From CAWGCE01 sp964480915 (GTDB taxonomy: Bacteria; Planctomycetota; Planctomycetia; Pirellulales; Pirellulaceae): a DNA stretch of 63,842 nucleotides. Every line of letters begins with the position of its first letter. Position 1 is the stretch's first letter. A model generated the notes under the pieces. That model worked only from the letters and a program-made list of their open reading frames with translations. It did no database searches and had not been told where the DNA came from. A program made the position numbers and the translations under genes. Location of the stretch: NCBI GenBank assembly GCA_964480915.1, contig CAYZRS010000030.1, positions 1 through 63,842 of the forward strand, given 5' to 3'. Shown piece after piece: positions 40,465 to 49,176 of this stretch.

Positions 40465-40931
40465 CCTCGGACTTCGCGGCGATCCAGCCGCCACCCAGAC
40501 GTCGCATCGACGACTCTGAACCGAAACGAAGAAACATAGAAACGAAAACGCCGGCAACAAATGTTGCCGGCGTTGTTCGCTGTGTGAGTTAGCCAATTGC
40601 CCTGTCGATCAGCAAGCAACTGACTGTCGAGTTTCGTTAAAATCGACCAGCAATCACACAGAGGGGATTAGTGATATATTACACCAATCATCCCAGGACA
40701 TCAAGCATTAGCAAAATCCTGCCGAACCCGTGATTTTTGCAGGTGAGACACACAAAAGTCACAAGGGATCGCCCGTCCGATCGTCCATCGTGGCCTGGTC
40801 GCGACCGACCGATTCCATGGCCCAAACCCCAGGGCAGCCGGCCCGAGCACATCGCCTCCGATGGTTGCCGCAGGGGAAAACGGCCGGTCAGATCGCAATG
40901 CCCGCCGGGACAGCGTGCATGCTCAGGGCGC
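40465..40931. other. Intergenic region with terminator, no clear gene
   Basis: Besides the terminator at 40547-40574, I find nothing coding. A minus-strand frame at 40688-41002 overlaps the small Cys-motif gene in another frame and has a low-complexity product, so I reject it. The stretch may hold the downstream regulation of that small gene. Confidence 0.5.
40547..40574 (+). terminator. Terminator after the glucan phosphorylase
   Basis: A perfect 12-bp stem (40547-40558 with 40563-40574) closes a 4-nt loop, 83 bp past the phosphorylase stop. It is GC-rich but has only a short T-run. Confidence 0.7.
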
Positions 40932-41084
40932 CTATTTGATCGCCACGGGCTTACAGAGCATCTTCTTTTGATTGGCGACCCGGCCGCACTTTTTGCAGAC
41001 ATGGGTCGGCGCGTTCACCAGCTCGATGTACGACGCGAGATCTTTCTCACGGTGAGATTTCTTGATTTTGCAGAGTTCTTTCAA
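40932..41084 (-). CDS. Small four-cysteine protein, zinc-ribbon-like
   Basis: A 50-residue protein from a TTG start, below usual gene-caller limits. It is very basic and carries C-(24)-CKKC-(10)-C: ELCKIKKSHREKDLASY, then APTHVCKKCGRVANQKK, MLC, and ends KPVAIK. The CGRxA...LCKP pattern recalls small zinc-binding proteins found in many anaerobes and planctomycetes. The frame stays open to 41150 with no ATG, so a longer form from a rare start codon is possible. The ribosome-binding site (GGGAAAG, about 12 bases upstream) is weak. A zinc-binding or RNA-binding role is inferred. Confidence 0.55.
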   Translation of the reverse strand: MKELCKIKKSHREKDLASYIELVNAPTHVCKKCGRVANQKKMLCKPVAIK

Positions 41085-41272
41085 GGCGCCGTTCTTTCCC
41101 GCTTGCCGAGAGGCCGGTTTTTGATGAGACTGAGTCTCAATTCCCCGACACTATCTGCGTTGGCAGCGCTTCCGTCAAGGGCAAATGGGAATTCCCGCTG
41201 CTGAGCCTGTTCAGCTGGAAGAAAAGGGGAAGTGGGCGAGAGCCGGATGGCTCGCAGGCCGCCGGCAAACGA

Positions 41273-41689
41273 CTAAGAAAGGGTCTTTTTCGTCAGCTGG
41301 TTCACCTGGCCGGCCAGATCGTGCCAGAAATCGTCATTGCGGAATTCCAGCTCCGAGAACGGCTGACCGCTGTTGATACGGGCCAGTTGGTGCCGGACTC
41401 GCAAGACCGGTCCAGCGATGCGATGGGAAAGCCGTAACGCGTCCCAAAGGGTAAACGGCAGCAAAGCAACCATGGCCACGTAGATGGGCCAATGTCGCTG
41501 CCACAGAGGGCCAAAGTGTTCATAAACGTACTTCGTTGGGTCGCTGGCCATGGCGGCCCAGAGGAGTGGCAGCGAAATGAAGAGCAGGCAGGCGGCCCAG
41601 TAGAAACAGAACTTCCGAACGATGGCGCCTTGAACATCGCCGTCGATCCACATCTGCTTTCGAATCCTGCTGTCGTCTTCTTTTCCCAT
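41273..41689 (-). CDS. Two-TM membrane protein with HAMP-like tail
   Basis: A 138-residue protein. Two hydrophobic helices lie at about 27-47 and 67-86. The following RLSHRIAGPVLRVRHQLARI resembles the start of a HAMP signal-relay linker (AS1), and NSGQPFSELEFRNDDFWHDL fits the connector, so this may be a signal-relay module lacking an output domain. It is directly downstream of the Flp pilin gene (2 bp), so the two are co-transcribed. I do not recognise an exact family; a role in pilus assembly or sensing is inferred from that context. Confidence 0.75.
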   Translation of the reverse strand: MGKEDDSRIRKQMWIDGDVQGAIVRKFCFYWAACLLFISLPLLWAAMASDPTKYVYEHFGPLWQRHWPIYVAMVALLPFTLWDALRLSHRIAGPVLRVRHQLARINSGQPFSELEFRNDDFWHDLAGQVNQLTKKTLS

Positions 41690-41691
41690 CT

Positions 41692-41883
41692 CTAGCTTCC
41701 TGTCGCGTTGCCAATTTTACTCGAAGAATCAACGAAACTGTCACCAGTATTCCCGCCCACAAGCTGGATGCCGGCGATGCAAGCGGTGATCACGAGCCCA
41801 ATCATCACGGCATATTCGACCGCGGTCGGACCACTCTCATCTCGCAAGAATACTCGCACAGCGTCGATCAATTGCCGGATCAT
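41692..41883 (-). CDS. Flp-type pilin
   Basis: A 63-residue prepilin. The basic leader RQLIDAVRVFLRDESG precedes PTAVEYAVMIGLVITACIAG, the Flp signature: cleavage after the Gly of ESG, then Glu at position 5 and Tyr at 6 of the mature pilin. The mature protein would be about 45 residues. It forms a two-gene unit with the HAMP-like membrane protein. Its prepilin peptidase and assembly machinery are not in this window; the TadE/TadG operon lies 29 kb away. Confidence 0.92.
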   Translation of the reverse strand: MIRQLIDAVRVFLRDESGPTAVEYAVMIGLVITACIAGIQLVGGNTGDSFVDSSSKIGNATGS

Positions 41884-42023
41884 GTTCCACCTCAGGTTTT
41901 GTCTTCAGGACAGATGATAGAGCGTAGCTTGGCGTTCCCCTCCAAGGTTGATTCCTCTGGTGGCATCGTCAGATTGACCATGCGGTTGCCCACACAACCG
42001 CTACAGTCCGACGAAGAGGGACG

Positions 42024-43898
42024 TTAGAGCGTCGCCTTCTCTTCCCACACGCTGTGGTAGGCCTGGCACGATTCAAAATAGTTCATCAGTCGAGCATAGA
42101 ACTCATGACGGCCCAATGTCGAGCTATCGCCGATCACGATCAACTTCCGACGAGCCCGCGTCAACGCGACATTCATCCGCCGCTCATCCGCCAGAAATCC
42201 GATTTCTCCCGTACGATTCGATCGGACGAGTGTGATGACAACCGCCTCTTTTTCCCGCCCTTGAAAACCGTCCACCGTGTCGACCTCCAATTCGCTGGAA
42301 GGGCGCTGAGCACGAATCAGGCGCACTTGCGCCGCGTAGGGTGCAATCACGGCGATCGAATCCAGCGGAATTCCACAGTCGGCCAATTGCTCGACCTTCT
42401 TAAGCACCAGTGCGGCCTCTTGTGGGTTTCGCTTGCTCAATCCGTCCGGCTCCAATTCCTCGTCGTAGTCGGCGCCGGCCGTATCGATGAATAAGAGTGG
42501 CTCGTCCAACCAACCGGGCAATAGAGGATTGGGTTTGACGTTCGCCAATTGTGCCAAAGTGTGGCCGACGACCGATTCGTGAGCCGACAGCCGGTCATCA
42601 TAAAACTCTTGCGACGAAAAACGCATGATCTGCTCATGCATCCGATACTGCACTTCGAGCATCTTCGCTGCGCCCGGATGCACGCCAATCGATCGTTCCA
42701 TCAGACTGACACCAAAGCCCTCCTGAATAGCCGCACTCGAGAGGATCGTCGGCGGCAGTTGGCAATGATCGCCCGCCATGACGACCCGTTCGGCTCGTCG
42801 TAGCGGCACCCAACAACCGGGTTCTGTGCTCTGACAGGCCTCGTCGATAACGGCCCAATCGAAGTAGCGATCGCCAAGCAGCTCTTCGTCAATCGTGGTC
42901 GTGGTGCAAATCACGCTGGCCGAATTCAAGACATCGGCGACCGCCTGCTTTTCCAATTCTCGCGCCTGTTGCTTCAACTGCTTGGCATCGTCGCGCAGAC
43001 CCCGCTTCGCATTTCGAGCTGGCCGGGCCCGAGTATAGCGGCCCGCTTGGCGGAAAAGGTCCTCCGCTTCACGAAGCAGGCTCTTCACCCACTGCATGTT
43101 GTCATGGTTCGCGACCAGAGAATCGAGCGTCAAATCCTGCAAGTCACTCATGACGCGTGCCGGGTGCCCCAGTCGCACGCACTTCACACCGGCCGCGACG
43201 AGCCCCTGCAACAGATTGTCGACGCCGGTGTTGCTCGGTGCACACGCCAGCACCGACTGATCGGCCTCGGCCAATTGCCGTACCAATTCGACGACCGTCG
43301 TCGTTTTGCCGGTGCCAGGTGGCCCATGAATGATGGCCAGGTCATCTGCCGCCAGAGCAAACTTGACAGCCTCCTGCTGCGACGCGTTCAATCCGTCGCG
43401 AATGACGGGCGACGTCACAACGCGGCCGTTGAAAGCGGGCTCGGTCTGCCCCATCAGCACGTCACGCAGTTTTGCTAATCGCCCACCCGCCTGCACGACG
43501 TCCATGATCGCTCGTCGATGCCTCTTCCGCGTCACTTCGTCGGCCGACATGTCGATGCGAAACCGGTCTCCCATCGGATAGTCGTTGACGGCCACCTGCA
43601 GGCAACGCGAATTCTTGGCGCTCACCACACCAGACACCGAATCGGCCAGCTCGTCCCCTTCCGCCGAGATAACAACGGGCGATCCCACTTTGAGCCGAGT
43701 CCAAGGCATGCTTAACGTTCGGTTCCGTTTTACGAATGTCAGCAACAATCGTCCACCAACGCCCGGCAATTGATCTTCGATCGCCATGTCGAGTAGTGCG
43801 TCGCCCGACCGCTCGGCATCATCACCGCTGGCTCGTCGCCTCCGTTCAGCGAGCCGTTGCAATTCGGCCTCTGATTCGAGATCCAAACAATGTAGCAA
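42024..43898 (-). CDS. Superfamily 1 DNA/RNA helicase, IGHMBP2/Upf1-like
   Basis: A 624-residue helicase of the Upf1-like SF1B group. Seen: motif I IHGPPGTGKTTTV (about 190), motif II VIDEACQ (about 350), motif III GDHCQLPPTI, motif V TVDGFQGREKEAVVI (about 545), and motif VI NVALTRARRKLIV. It unwinds nucleic acid with ATP; bacterial members are poorly studied. The first usual start codon is a TTG at 43898, but the same frame reads back to about 43931 (QHFDRLL) in family-like sequence with no ATG, GTG or TTG. The true start may therefore be upstream on a rare codon. It follows the unrecognised 328-residue gene by 35 bp, so the two are likely co-transcribed. Confidence 0.9.
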   Translation of the reverse strand: MLHCLDLESEAELQRLAERRRRASGDDAERSGDALLDMAIEDQLPGVGGRLLLTFVKRNRTLSMPWTRLKVGSPVVISAEGDELADSVSGVVSAKNSRCLQVAVNDYPMGDRFRIDMSADEVTRKRHRRAIMDVVQAGGRLAKLRDVLMGQTEPAFNGRVVTSPVIRDGLNASQQEAVKFALAADDLAIIHGPPGTGKTTTVVELVRQLAEADQSVLACAPSNTGVDNLLQGLVAAGVKCVRLGHPARVMSDLQDLTLDSLVANHDNMQWVKSLLREAEDLFRQAGRYTRARPARNAKRGLRDDAKQLKQQARELEKQAVADVLNSASVICTTTTIDEELLGDRYFDWAVIDEACQSTEPGCWVPLRRAERVVMAGDHCQLPPTILSSAAIQEGFGVSLMERSIGVHPGAAKMLEVQYRMHEQIMRFSSQEFYDDRLSAHESVVGHTLAQLANVKPNPLLPGWLDEPLLFIDTAGADYDEELEPDGLSKRNPQEAALVLKKVEQLADCGIPLDSIAVIAPYAAQVRLIRAQRPSSELEVDTVDGFQGREKEAVVITLVRSNRTGEIGFLADERRMNVALTRARRKLIVIGDSSTLGRHEFYARLMNYFESCQAYHSVWEEKATL

Positions 43899-43933
43899 CC
43901 GATCGAAATGTTGATCTGTCGTGGAGATACGCG

Positions 43934-44920
43934 TTACTCACTTTCTTTCTTGGACGCTTGCTGCTTCCTCGCTTCGCGCAATGCGCGAGTCTTGGCGCGG
44001 ACGTAGTCCCGCTTCCGCTGTTGCGTCGCTTTGTCCTGGATATAATCTTGGAAATCGTCACGCACCAACCGAGTCTCGTCAGGATCGGAATCCATCCCTC
44101 GAACGCGCAGATACATCCGCGGAGACAAAGGCAAACGGTAGAGCAAAGCGCCCAAACGATGTTTCCAGGGATATTGGGCAATGCTGTCCAACATCTGGAA
44201 CGGACCCGACGTGCAATTATTGGTGCCGCAGCAGCGATACAGATAGTAGGTTTCCGTGACACCCGCTCGATGACTGCGCCGGAGGGCCGCGCGCAGCAAT
44301 TTCTGTTTCACGCCATCGTCGACCGGCAATGGTGGCGATTCGAGCACGTACTGACTCTCGACCACGCACCGCTCGAAGACCATCTCCTGCGTTGAAAATA
44401 GCCGATGGGCGCTGACCAAGCTTCCGTTCAGCCCATCGCGCAGCCCAAAGCCGATCCCCAGCGGCCCCACTGCCTCGATCGAATAAACAAAGTCCCGCAC
44501 GGTGTGCACCGGCTCACCCGCCGGCTCATTGCCCAACGGAAACAATTCAATCGCTGCGTCGCTCTTCAGTTGAAATCGTGTCTGCAGGTGATTGAGGGCT
44601 CGGACCGTCCTACGCGGGACGCCCCGTTCGTCGTAAATTTTCTCCGGACCATCGGCCCCTGCTCGCATCTTCGGTTTGGAAAAATTGAATGCCTGACCGA
44701 ACAATTCGGAGACACTTCCCAGTGGGATCTTCGCGGTCCAGAATTCGCCTTCGTGAAAAAAGTAATCGACGACCACGTGATCTTTCGACTCGAGCTGATC
44801 GATTTCCGCCTCGTTTCGAAATTGAATCGATCGACGCGTGCTGAAATCGAGCACTTGCCCACGGTAGCGGCCACGGAGCGCCCGGTGCTCTTCTTGAATG
44901 GTCATGAAATTTACAAACAC
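43934..44920 (-). CDS. Hypothetical protein, possible DUF4105-like domain
   Basis: A 328-residue protein (323 if the ATG at 44905 is used instead of the GTG at 44920). No signal peptide or membrane helix is clear. The middle part has ETYYLYRCCGTNNCTSGPFQ, which recalls the conserved NCT motif of DUF4105 (Lnb-type) proteins, with DYFFHEGEFWTAKIP and YSIEAVGPLGIGFG before it. The C-terminal 50 residues are charged and helical (DKATQQRKRDYVRAKTRAL). I do not assign a function. It is the first gene of a probable two-gene unit with the helicase. Confidence 0.7.
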   Translation of the reverse strand: MFVNFMTIQEEHRALRGRYRGQVLDFSTRRSIQFRNEAEIDQLESKDHVVVDYFFHEGEFWTAKIPLGSVSELFGQAFNFSKPKMRAGADGPEKIYDERGVPRRTVRALNHLQTRFQLKSDAAIELFPLGNEPAGEPVHTVRDFVYSIEAVGPLGIGFGLRDGLNGSLVSAHRLFSTQEMVFERCVVESQYVLESPPLPVDDGVKQKLLRAALRRSHRAGVTETYYLYRCCGTNNCTSGPFQMLDSIAQYPWKHRLGALLYRLPLSPRMYLRVRGMDSDPDETRLVRDDFQDYIQDKATQQRKRDYVRAKTRALREARKQQASKKESE

Positions 44921-45110
44921 TCAGGCAGTCAGGGTTTAGGATACTTCTGGCTGCCAATCTTCTTCCACAACAACCTTCGCCCTCAAGTCCAATCGGGCAA
45001 TCTCCTACCCAATCGAATCGAATTCAAAGCCAGATCGTCAAAACCGCTGACAGCAGATACCAGCAAGGTTAAGATATCGTTTTATTCTCGCTCCCGCACT
45101 GAGGTCTCTC

Positions 45111-47060
45111 GTGGCGCAAAAAATGAACCGATCGACTGTCGTTTTTGTTGCAAGTTGGCTGGCACTGTCCGCAACATACTGTTGGGGACAGCTGGACGTC
45201 TTGCAACTGACACCGCGCCCGAATGCCCTGAACGCGCCACTCGATTCGACGATTCGGATCGAATTCGATCGCCCTTTGGATCCGGCGACCGTCTCCAGCA
45301 GCAACATCGGCGCTTTTGGCCGCTGGTCCGGTCCCGTCGGCGGCACGCTGCAACTCGCGGACAACAATCAAACGATTCTTTTCGATCCGGACGCAAACTT
45401 TACCTCGGGCGACCTCGTGTCGGTCAACCTGTCCGACGGTCTGCTGGCCGCAGATGGCTCCTCCTTGCCGACCGGTTCTTTCAGCCAACAGTTCTGGACT
45501 CGGTCACAACGTGTAACGAATCTTAGCTATACCCAAATCGACGTGATGCCTACGGGACCGGGAACTCGTCCCTACGGCGGCGTGGCAACCGATCTGAATA
45601 ATGACGGCTGGCTCGACATCACCGCGGTGAATGAAGATACCGCCGACCTCCGCGTCTATATGAATCGAGCCGACGGTAGCGGACTTTTTCACCCCTACAC
45701 CTCGACACCGACAACCAGCATCGGCGATCGAGCCAGTCCATCGGAACCGGCCGACTTCAACGGCGACGGCAATGCCGATTTGGCCGTCGTCAACATCAAT
45801 GACAATTCGGTTTCCATCGTGCTCGGCAACGGTGATGGTACATTTGCCCCCCAACAAGAAATTGCCGTCGGACAGCTACCGCGCGGCATCGCGGTCCTCG
45901 ACTTTGACGGGGACGGCGACGCCGATGTCGTGAATTCAAATGCCAATAGCAGCACCCTGTCGCTGATTGAGAACCTGGGCAACGGAGTCTTCAGCAACAC
46001 TCCAACGACGATTGATGCCGGCGTCACCTCGGAATGGTCCCTGATGGCTGGCGACATGAACAACGACGGAATTTCCGACCTCGTCGTCGGTTCGGGCGGC
46101 TCAAGCCAAATTCGTGTGCTCAGCGGAAACGGAGACGGTACTTTTACACCAGAAGCGATCGCCTCGACCGGCGGTCGCTCATGGCAGATATCGCTTGGTG
46201 ACGTGAATGGAGACGGCAACATCGACGTCGCCAGCGCGAATGCTCAGACGGGCAACGGCTCCATTTTGCTCGGCAATGGAGATGGCACTTTCGGCACGCG
46301 GTCGATCTACAATGTCGCCAGCATGGGCAGCGGCAGCAACGGATTCCCACTCGCTTCCGATTTGGGCGATCTGGACGGCGATGGCGACCTCGACTGGATC
46401 ACATCCAGCTTCAACGGCGAATGGGTCGTTCTCGAAAATGATGGCACCGGAAACTTCGATTTCTTCACAGAGCTGTCCGCACCGGCGGCCGCCTCCTGCA
46501 GCCTCATGGCCGATTTTGACAACGACGGCGATCTCGACCTGGCCATGTTCGATGAAATCGACGACGTGATCATCATCCGTCGTAACGATGGCGTCCACTG
46601 CGCGATGGGCGACTTCGATTGTGATGGCAGCCTCAATGCGGCCGACATCGATGCATTGGTGGCAGCCATCGCAGGCGACCAAAGCTCGCTCGTCTTTGAC
46701 CTCACCGGCGATGGCGAAACGAACTACGACGACTTAGTCGAATGGCTTGCATTGGGAGGAGCGGCCAACTTGGCGTCGGGCAATTCCTATTTATTCGGCG
46801 ACGCTAACCTGGACGGATCGGTCGACGGAAATGACTTCCTCGCTTGGAATGGCAACAAGTTCACCAATGTGGCAGCTTGGACCGGGGGCGATTTTAACGC
46901 AGACGGTATCGTGAACGGCGTTGACTTCCTCGACTGGAACGCCAATAAGTTCATTTCGGCCGATGTCCAACCGGTCCCCGAGCCACATGCGATGTGGGTT
47001 TCGCTCTTGTTGATCGCGACTTGCGGCCGTCGTAAATTCCAAGCGATCATGGCCGGGTAA
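45111..47060 (+). CDS. FG-GAP repeat protein with dockerin-like loops and PEP-CTERM tail
   Basis: A 649-residue exported protein. Order: signal peptide (VVFVASWLALSATYCWG), a bacterial Ig-like domain (about 27-125; RPNALNAPLDSTIRIEFDRP), a beta-propeller of about seven FG-GAP/VCBS repeats (DLNNDGWLDI, DFNGDGNADL, DFDGDGDADV and so on, about 155-490), four calcium-loop dockerin-like repeats (about 500-620; DCDGSLNAAD, DLTGDGETN, DANLDGSVDG, DFNADGIVNG), and a PEP-CTERM sorting signal (VPEPHAMWVSLLLIATCGRRK). Such tails are cut by exosortase, which is not in the window. I start at GTG 45111 because GAGG lies five bases before it; an ATG at 45123 also fits. Confidence 0.9.
   Translation: MAQKMNRSTVVFVASWLALSATYCWGQLDVLQLTPRPNALNAPLDSTIRIEFDRPLDPATVSSSNIGAFGRWSGPVGGTLQLADNNQTILFDPDANFTSGDLVSVNLSDGLLAADGSSLPTGSFSQQFWTRSQRVTNLSYTQIDVMPTGPGTRPYGGVATDLNNDGWLDITAVNEDTADLRVYMNRADGSGLFHPYTSTPTTSIGDRASPSEPADFNGDGNADLAVVNINDNSVSIVLGNGDGTFAPQQEIAVGQLPRGIAVLDFDGDGDADVVNSNANSSTLSLIENLGNGVFSNTPTTIDAGVTSEWSLMAGDMNNDGISDLVVGSGGSSQIRVLSGNGDGTFTPEAIASTGGRSWQISLGDVNGDGNIDVASANAQTGNGSILLGNGDGTFGTRSIYNVASMGSGSNGFPLASDLGDLDGDGDLDWITSSFNGEWVVLENDGTGNFDFFTELSAPAAASCSLMADFDNDGDLDLAMFDEIDDVIIIRRNDGVHCAMGDFDCDGSLNAADIDALVAAIAGDQSSLVFDLTGDGETNYDDLVEWLALGGAANLASGNSYLFGDANLDGSVDGNDFLAWNGNKFTNVAAWTGGDFNADGIVNGVDFLDWNANKFISADVQPVPEPHAMWVSLLLIATCGRRKFQAIMAG
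46604..47055 (+). repeat. Dockerin/PEP-CTERM tail module, copy 1
   Basis: Encodes four calcium-loop repeats plus a PEP-CTERM signal. The same layout recurs at 57598-58070 in an unrelated protein: DANLDGSVDGNDFLAWN corresponds to DANLDGAVNGQDFVAWN, and GGDFNADG to SGDFNADG. Confidence 0.8.
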
Positions 47061-47108
47061 GCGTAGCGACGAGACAGAGGGGCGACGGGTATTGCGGCGG
47101 CTTAACGG

Positions 47109-47603
47109 GTGAAAGTAACCGAAGACCAAGAACGACTCGTGCTCGTCGACTTTGATTGGTGGTGGGCTTGCGGCGCCATCACCAGCTTCCTTTGCTTCGT
47201 GTGGCACATGACCGGCTCGCCAAAAGGGATCATCCTCACCGCGATGCCGCTGATCGTGTGGGGCGGATTCTGTGGCTGCTTCCTATGGCTGTCGACTCGT
47301 TCTCATTTCATCTTTGATAAATCAAAGGCCGAACTGCGTTGGTCGCGAATGGGAATTTTCGGCCGCGAACAAGGCACCATTCCCTTCGCCGACTTTCGCA
47401 CCGCAACCATCCGTACCGAATGGTCCGACCTCGATTTTCCGACCGAACGGATTGTCCTCGTAACCAAGTCGCAACAACTGCCGATTCAAACCGGCTTCTC
47501 ACTCGATTCGCAAGAATCGCAGCGGGCGATCCTCGTTCGCATTCGCCAAGCGGTCGCCGATGCCCGCAAGTTACCCAAGAACACCCCGACAAGCCGCCCG
47601 TAG
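47109..47603 (+). CDS. Hypothetical two-TM membrane protein
   Basis: A 164-residue protein from a GTG start. Two hydrophobic helices (WWWACGAITSFLCFVWHM and LIVWGGFCGCFLWL, about 17-60) are followed by a soluble domain of about 100 residues (SHFIFDKSKAELRWSRMG; TIPFADFRTATI). The layout resembles small PH-like bilayer-associated proteins, but I do not recognise the family. It lies 48 bp after the PEP-CTERM gene and may share its transcript. Its stop codon is inside a palindromic repeat. Confidence 0.7.
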   Translation: MKVTEDQERLVLVDFDWWWACGAITSFLCFVWHMTGSPKGIILTAMPLIVWGGFCGCFLWLSTRSHFIFDKSKAELRWSRMGIFGREQGTIPFADFRTATIRTEWSDLDFPTERIVLVTKSQQLPIQTGFSLDSQESQRAILVRIRQAVADARKLPKNTPTSRP

Positions 47604-47622
47604 CTCGACGCTCCGAGTCGAG
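47598..47622. repeat. Palindromic intergenic repeat, copy 1
   Basis: A 25-bp element with arms ctcgac...gtcgag around a 7-nt core, beginning ccgta. A second copy at 60813-60837 matches at 22 of 25 positions. This copy spans the stop codon of the preceding gene and could also act as a terminator stem. Confidence 0.75.
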
Positions 47623-47686
47623 TCTCATCGTTCACACCGAGCCATGGACCAACGGCTGCTTCGATCGGACTCTCACCGACCTCACG

Positions 47687-49156
47687 TCACCCCAGCACCT
47701 GCCGAATCGGCTCCGCCCCCTCGACACCGACCAGCTTCTGGTCGAGCCCGCCATAGAAATAGGTCAGACCGTTCGGATCGAGCCCCAACTGGTGCAAGAT
47801 CGTGGCATGCAGACGCCTGACATGAAATCGATCTTCGACCGCATTGGCACCCAACTCGTCCGTCTTACCAACACTGATACCACCTTGGATGCCACCACCG
47901 GCAAGCCAGACAGTAAATCCGTAAGAATTATGGTCTCGCCCGGTACCTTCTGCGTACTCGGCCGTCGGCTGCCTGCCAAATTCGCCCGCCCACACAATCA
48001 GCGTCTCATCCAGCATGCCACGTTGTTTCAGGTCGCGCAGCAAACCGGCAATCGGCTTATCGGTCATGCCGGCCATCCGTTCATGATTCTTTTTCAGATC
48101 GCCATGCGCGTCCCACGTCGTTTCGTTGTGATTTCCACCCGAATAGATTTGCACGAATCGAACTCCCCGTTCCACCAGTCGTCGCGCTAACAGACACTGC
48201 CGGCCAAAGTGTTCGGTCGGTTCCCGATCCATGCCATACAGTTCCTTGGTCACTTCCGATTCTTCACTCAAGTCGACCGCTGCGGGCGCAGCCGATTGCA
48301 TGCGATAGGCCAATTCGTAACTGGCGATTCGCGCCGCCAAGGACGAATTGCTGGTGCGGGCTGCAAAATGTGAACCGTTATATGCCTGCAGCGTGTCGAG
48401 TACTTTTCGCTGAGCCGCATCGGTCCAAGCGTCTGGTCGCTGCAAGTCAAGAATCGGCGTTCCCTTCGATCGGAGCACGGTCGCTTGATAGGCAGCCGGC
48501 ATGTAACCGCTGCTCCAATTCTTCGGACCACTGATCGGACCACCCAGTGGATCGAGCATCACGACAAAGCCGGGCAAATCGGAATTTTCAGTTCCCAGCC
48601 CATAGTTCACCCAAGAACCCAGACAGGGACTTCCGCCCAAAAGACGGCCCGAATTCATCATGAACATCGCCGATCCGTGAATGGGCGACTCGGCGGTCAT
48701 CGAATGGATGAAAGCGATGTCATCCACGCATTCGCCCAAATGGGGAAACAGATCGGAAACCCACTTGCCACATTCACCGTACTGCTTGAACTTCCAGCGC
48801 GGTTCAACAATTCGACCTTCGTTTTTGTGTCCGCCGCGGCCAAATGTCTTCACCTCGACCGTCTTGTTATCCATCCCGATCATGTTTGGCTTGTAATCGA
48901 ACGTATCGATCTGGCTTGGCCCACCATACATGTAGAGGAAGATCACGTTCTTTGCCTTAGGGGCAAACGTGGGCGGTTTGGCGGCGAGCGGATTCTCAAA
49001 AGGAGTCACCCCGTCGGCAGCCAAACTCTGTTTGGCCAAGAAGCCCTCTTTTGCCAACATCGAGGCCAACGCCACACCGCTAAAACCTCCACCGGTCTGC
49101 CACAAAAATTCGCGTCGCGTCCGACCGCAAAACTGTCTCGTCCGCTGTTGGCTCAT
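47687..49156 (-). CDS. DUF1501 (sulfatase-like) protein with Tat signal
   Basis: A 489-residue DUF1501 protein. The N-terminal TRREFLWQTGGGFSGVALAS is a twin-arginine export signal. The family fold is that of alkaline phosphatases/sulfatases; it shows the characteristic NVIFLYMYGGPSQIDTFDYK (as FLYMYGGPSQIDTFDYK), FIHSMTAESPIHGSA and a C-terminal LIVWAGEFGRQPTAEYA. DUF1501 genes are almost always paired with DUF1549/DUF1553 genes in planctomycetes, as here. The pair is thought to act in exported polymer breakdown or anchoring, but its substrate is not known. Confidence 0.93.
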   Translation of the reverse strand: MSQQRTRQFCGRTRREFLWQTGGGFSGVALASMLAKEGFLAKQSLAADGVTPFENPLAAKPPTFAPKAKNVIFLYMYGGPSQIDTFDYKPNMIGMDNKTVEVKTFGRGGHKNEGRIVEPRWKFKQYGECGKWVSDLFPHLGECVDDIAFIHSMTAESPIHGSAMFMMNSGRLLGGSPCLGSWVNYGLGTENSDLPGFVVMLDPLGGPISGPKNWSSGYMPAAYQATVLRSKGTPILDLQRPDAWTDAAQRKVLDTLQAYNGSHFAARTSNSSLAARIASYELAYRMQSAAPAAVDLSEESEVTKELYGMDREPTEHFGRQCLLARRLVERGVRFVQIYSGGNHNETTWDAHGDLKKNHERMAGMTDKPIAGLLRDLKQRGMLDETLIVWAGEFGRQPTAEYAEGTGRDHNSYGFTVWLAGGGIQGGISVGKTDELGANAVEDRFHVRRLHATILHQLGLDPNGLTYFYGGLDQKLVGVEGAEPIRQVLG

Positions 49157-49176
49157 GACATCACCTTAAGGACCAT

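Noticed and set aside
40688..41002. 104-codon minus-strand open frame
   Set aside because: It overlaps the four-cysteine miniprotein in another frame and its product is low-complexity Gly/Arg/Ser.
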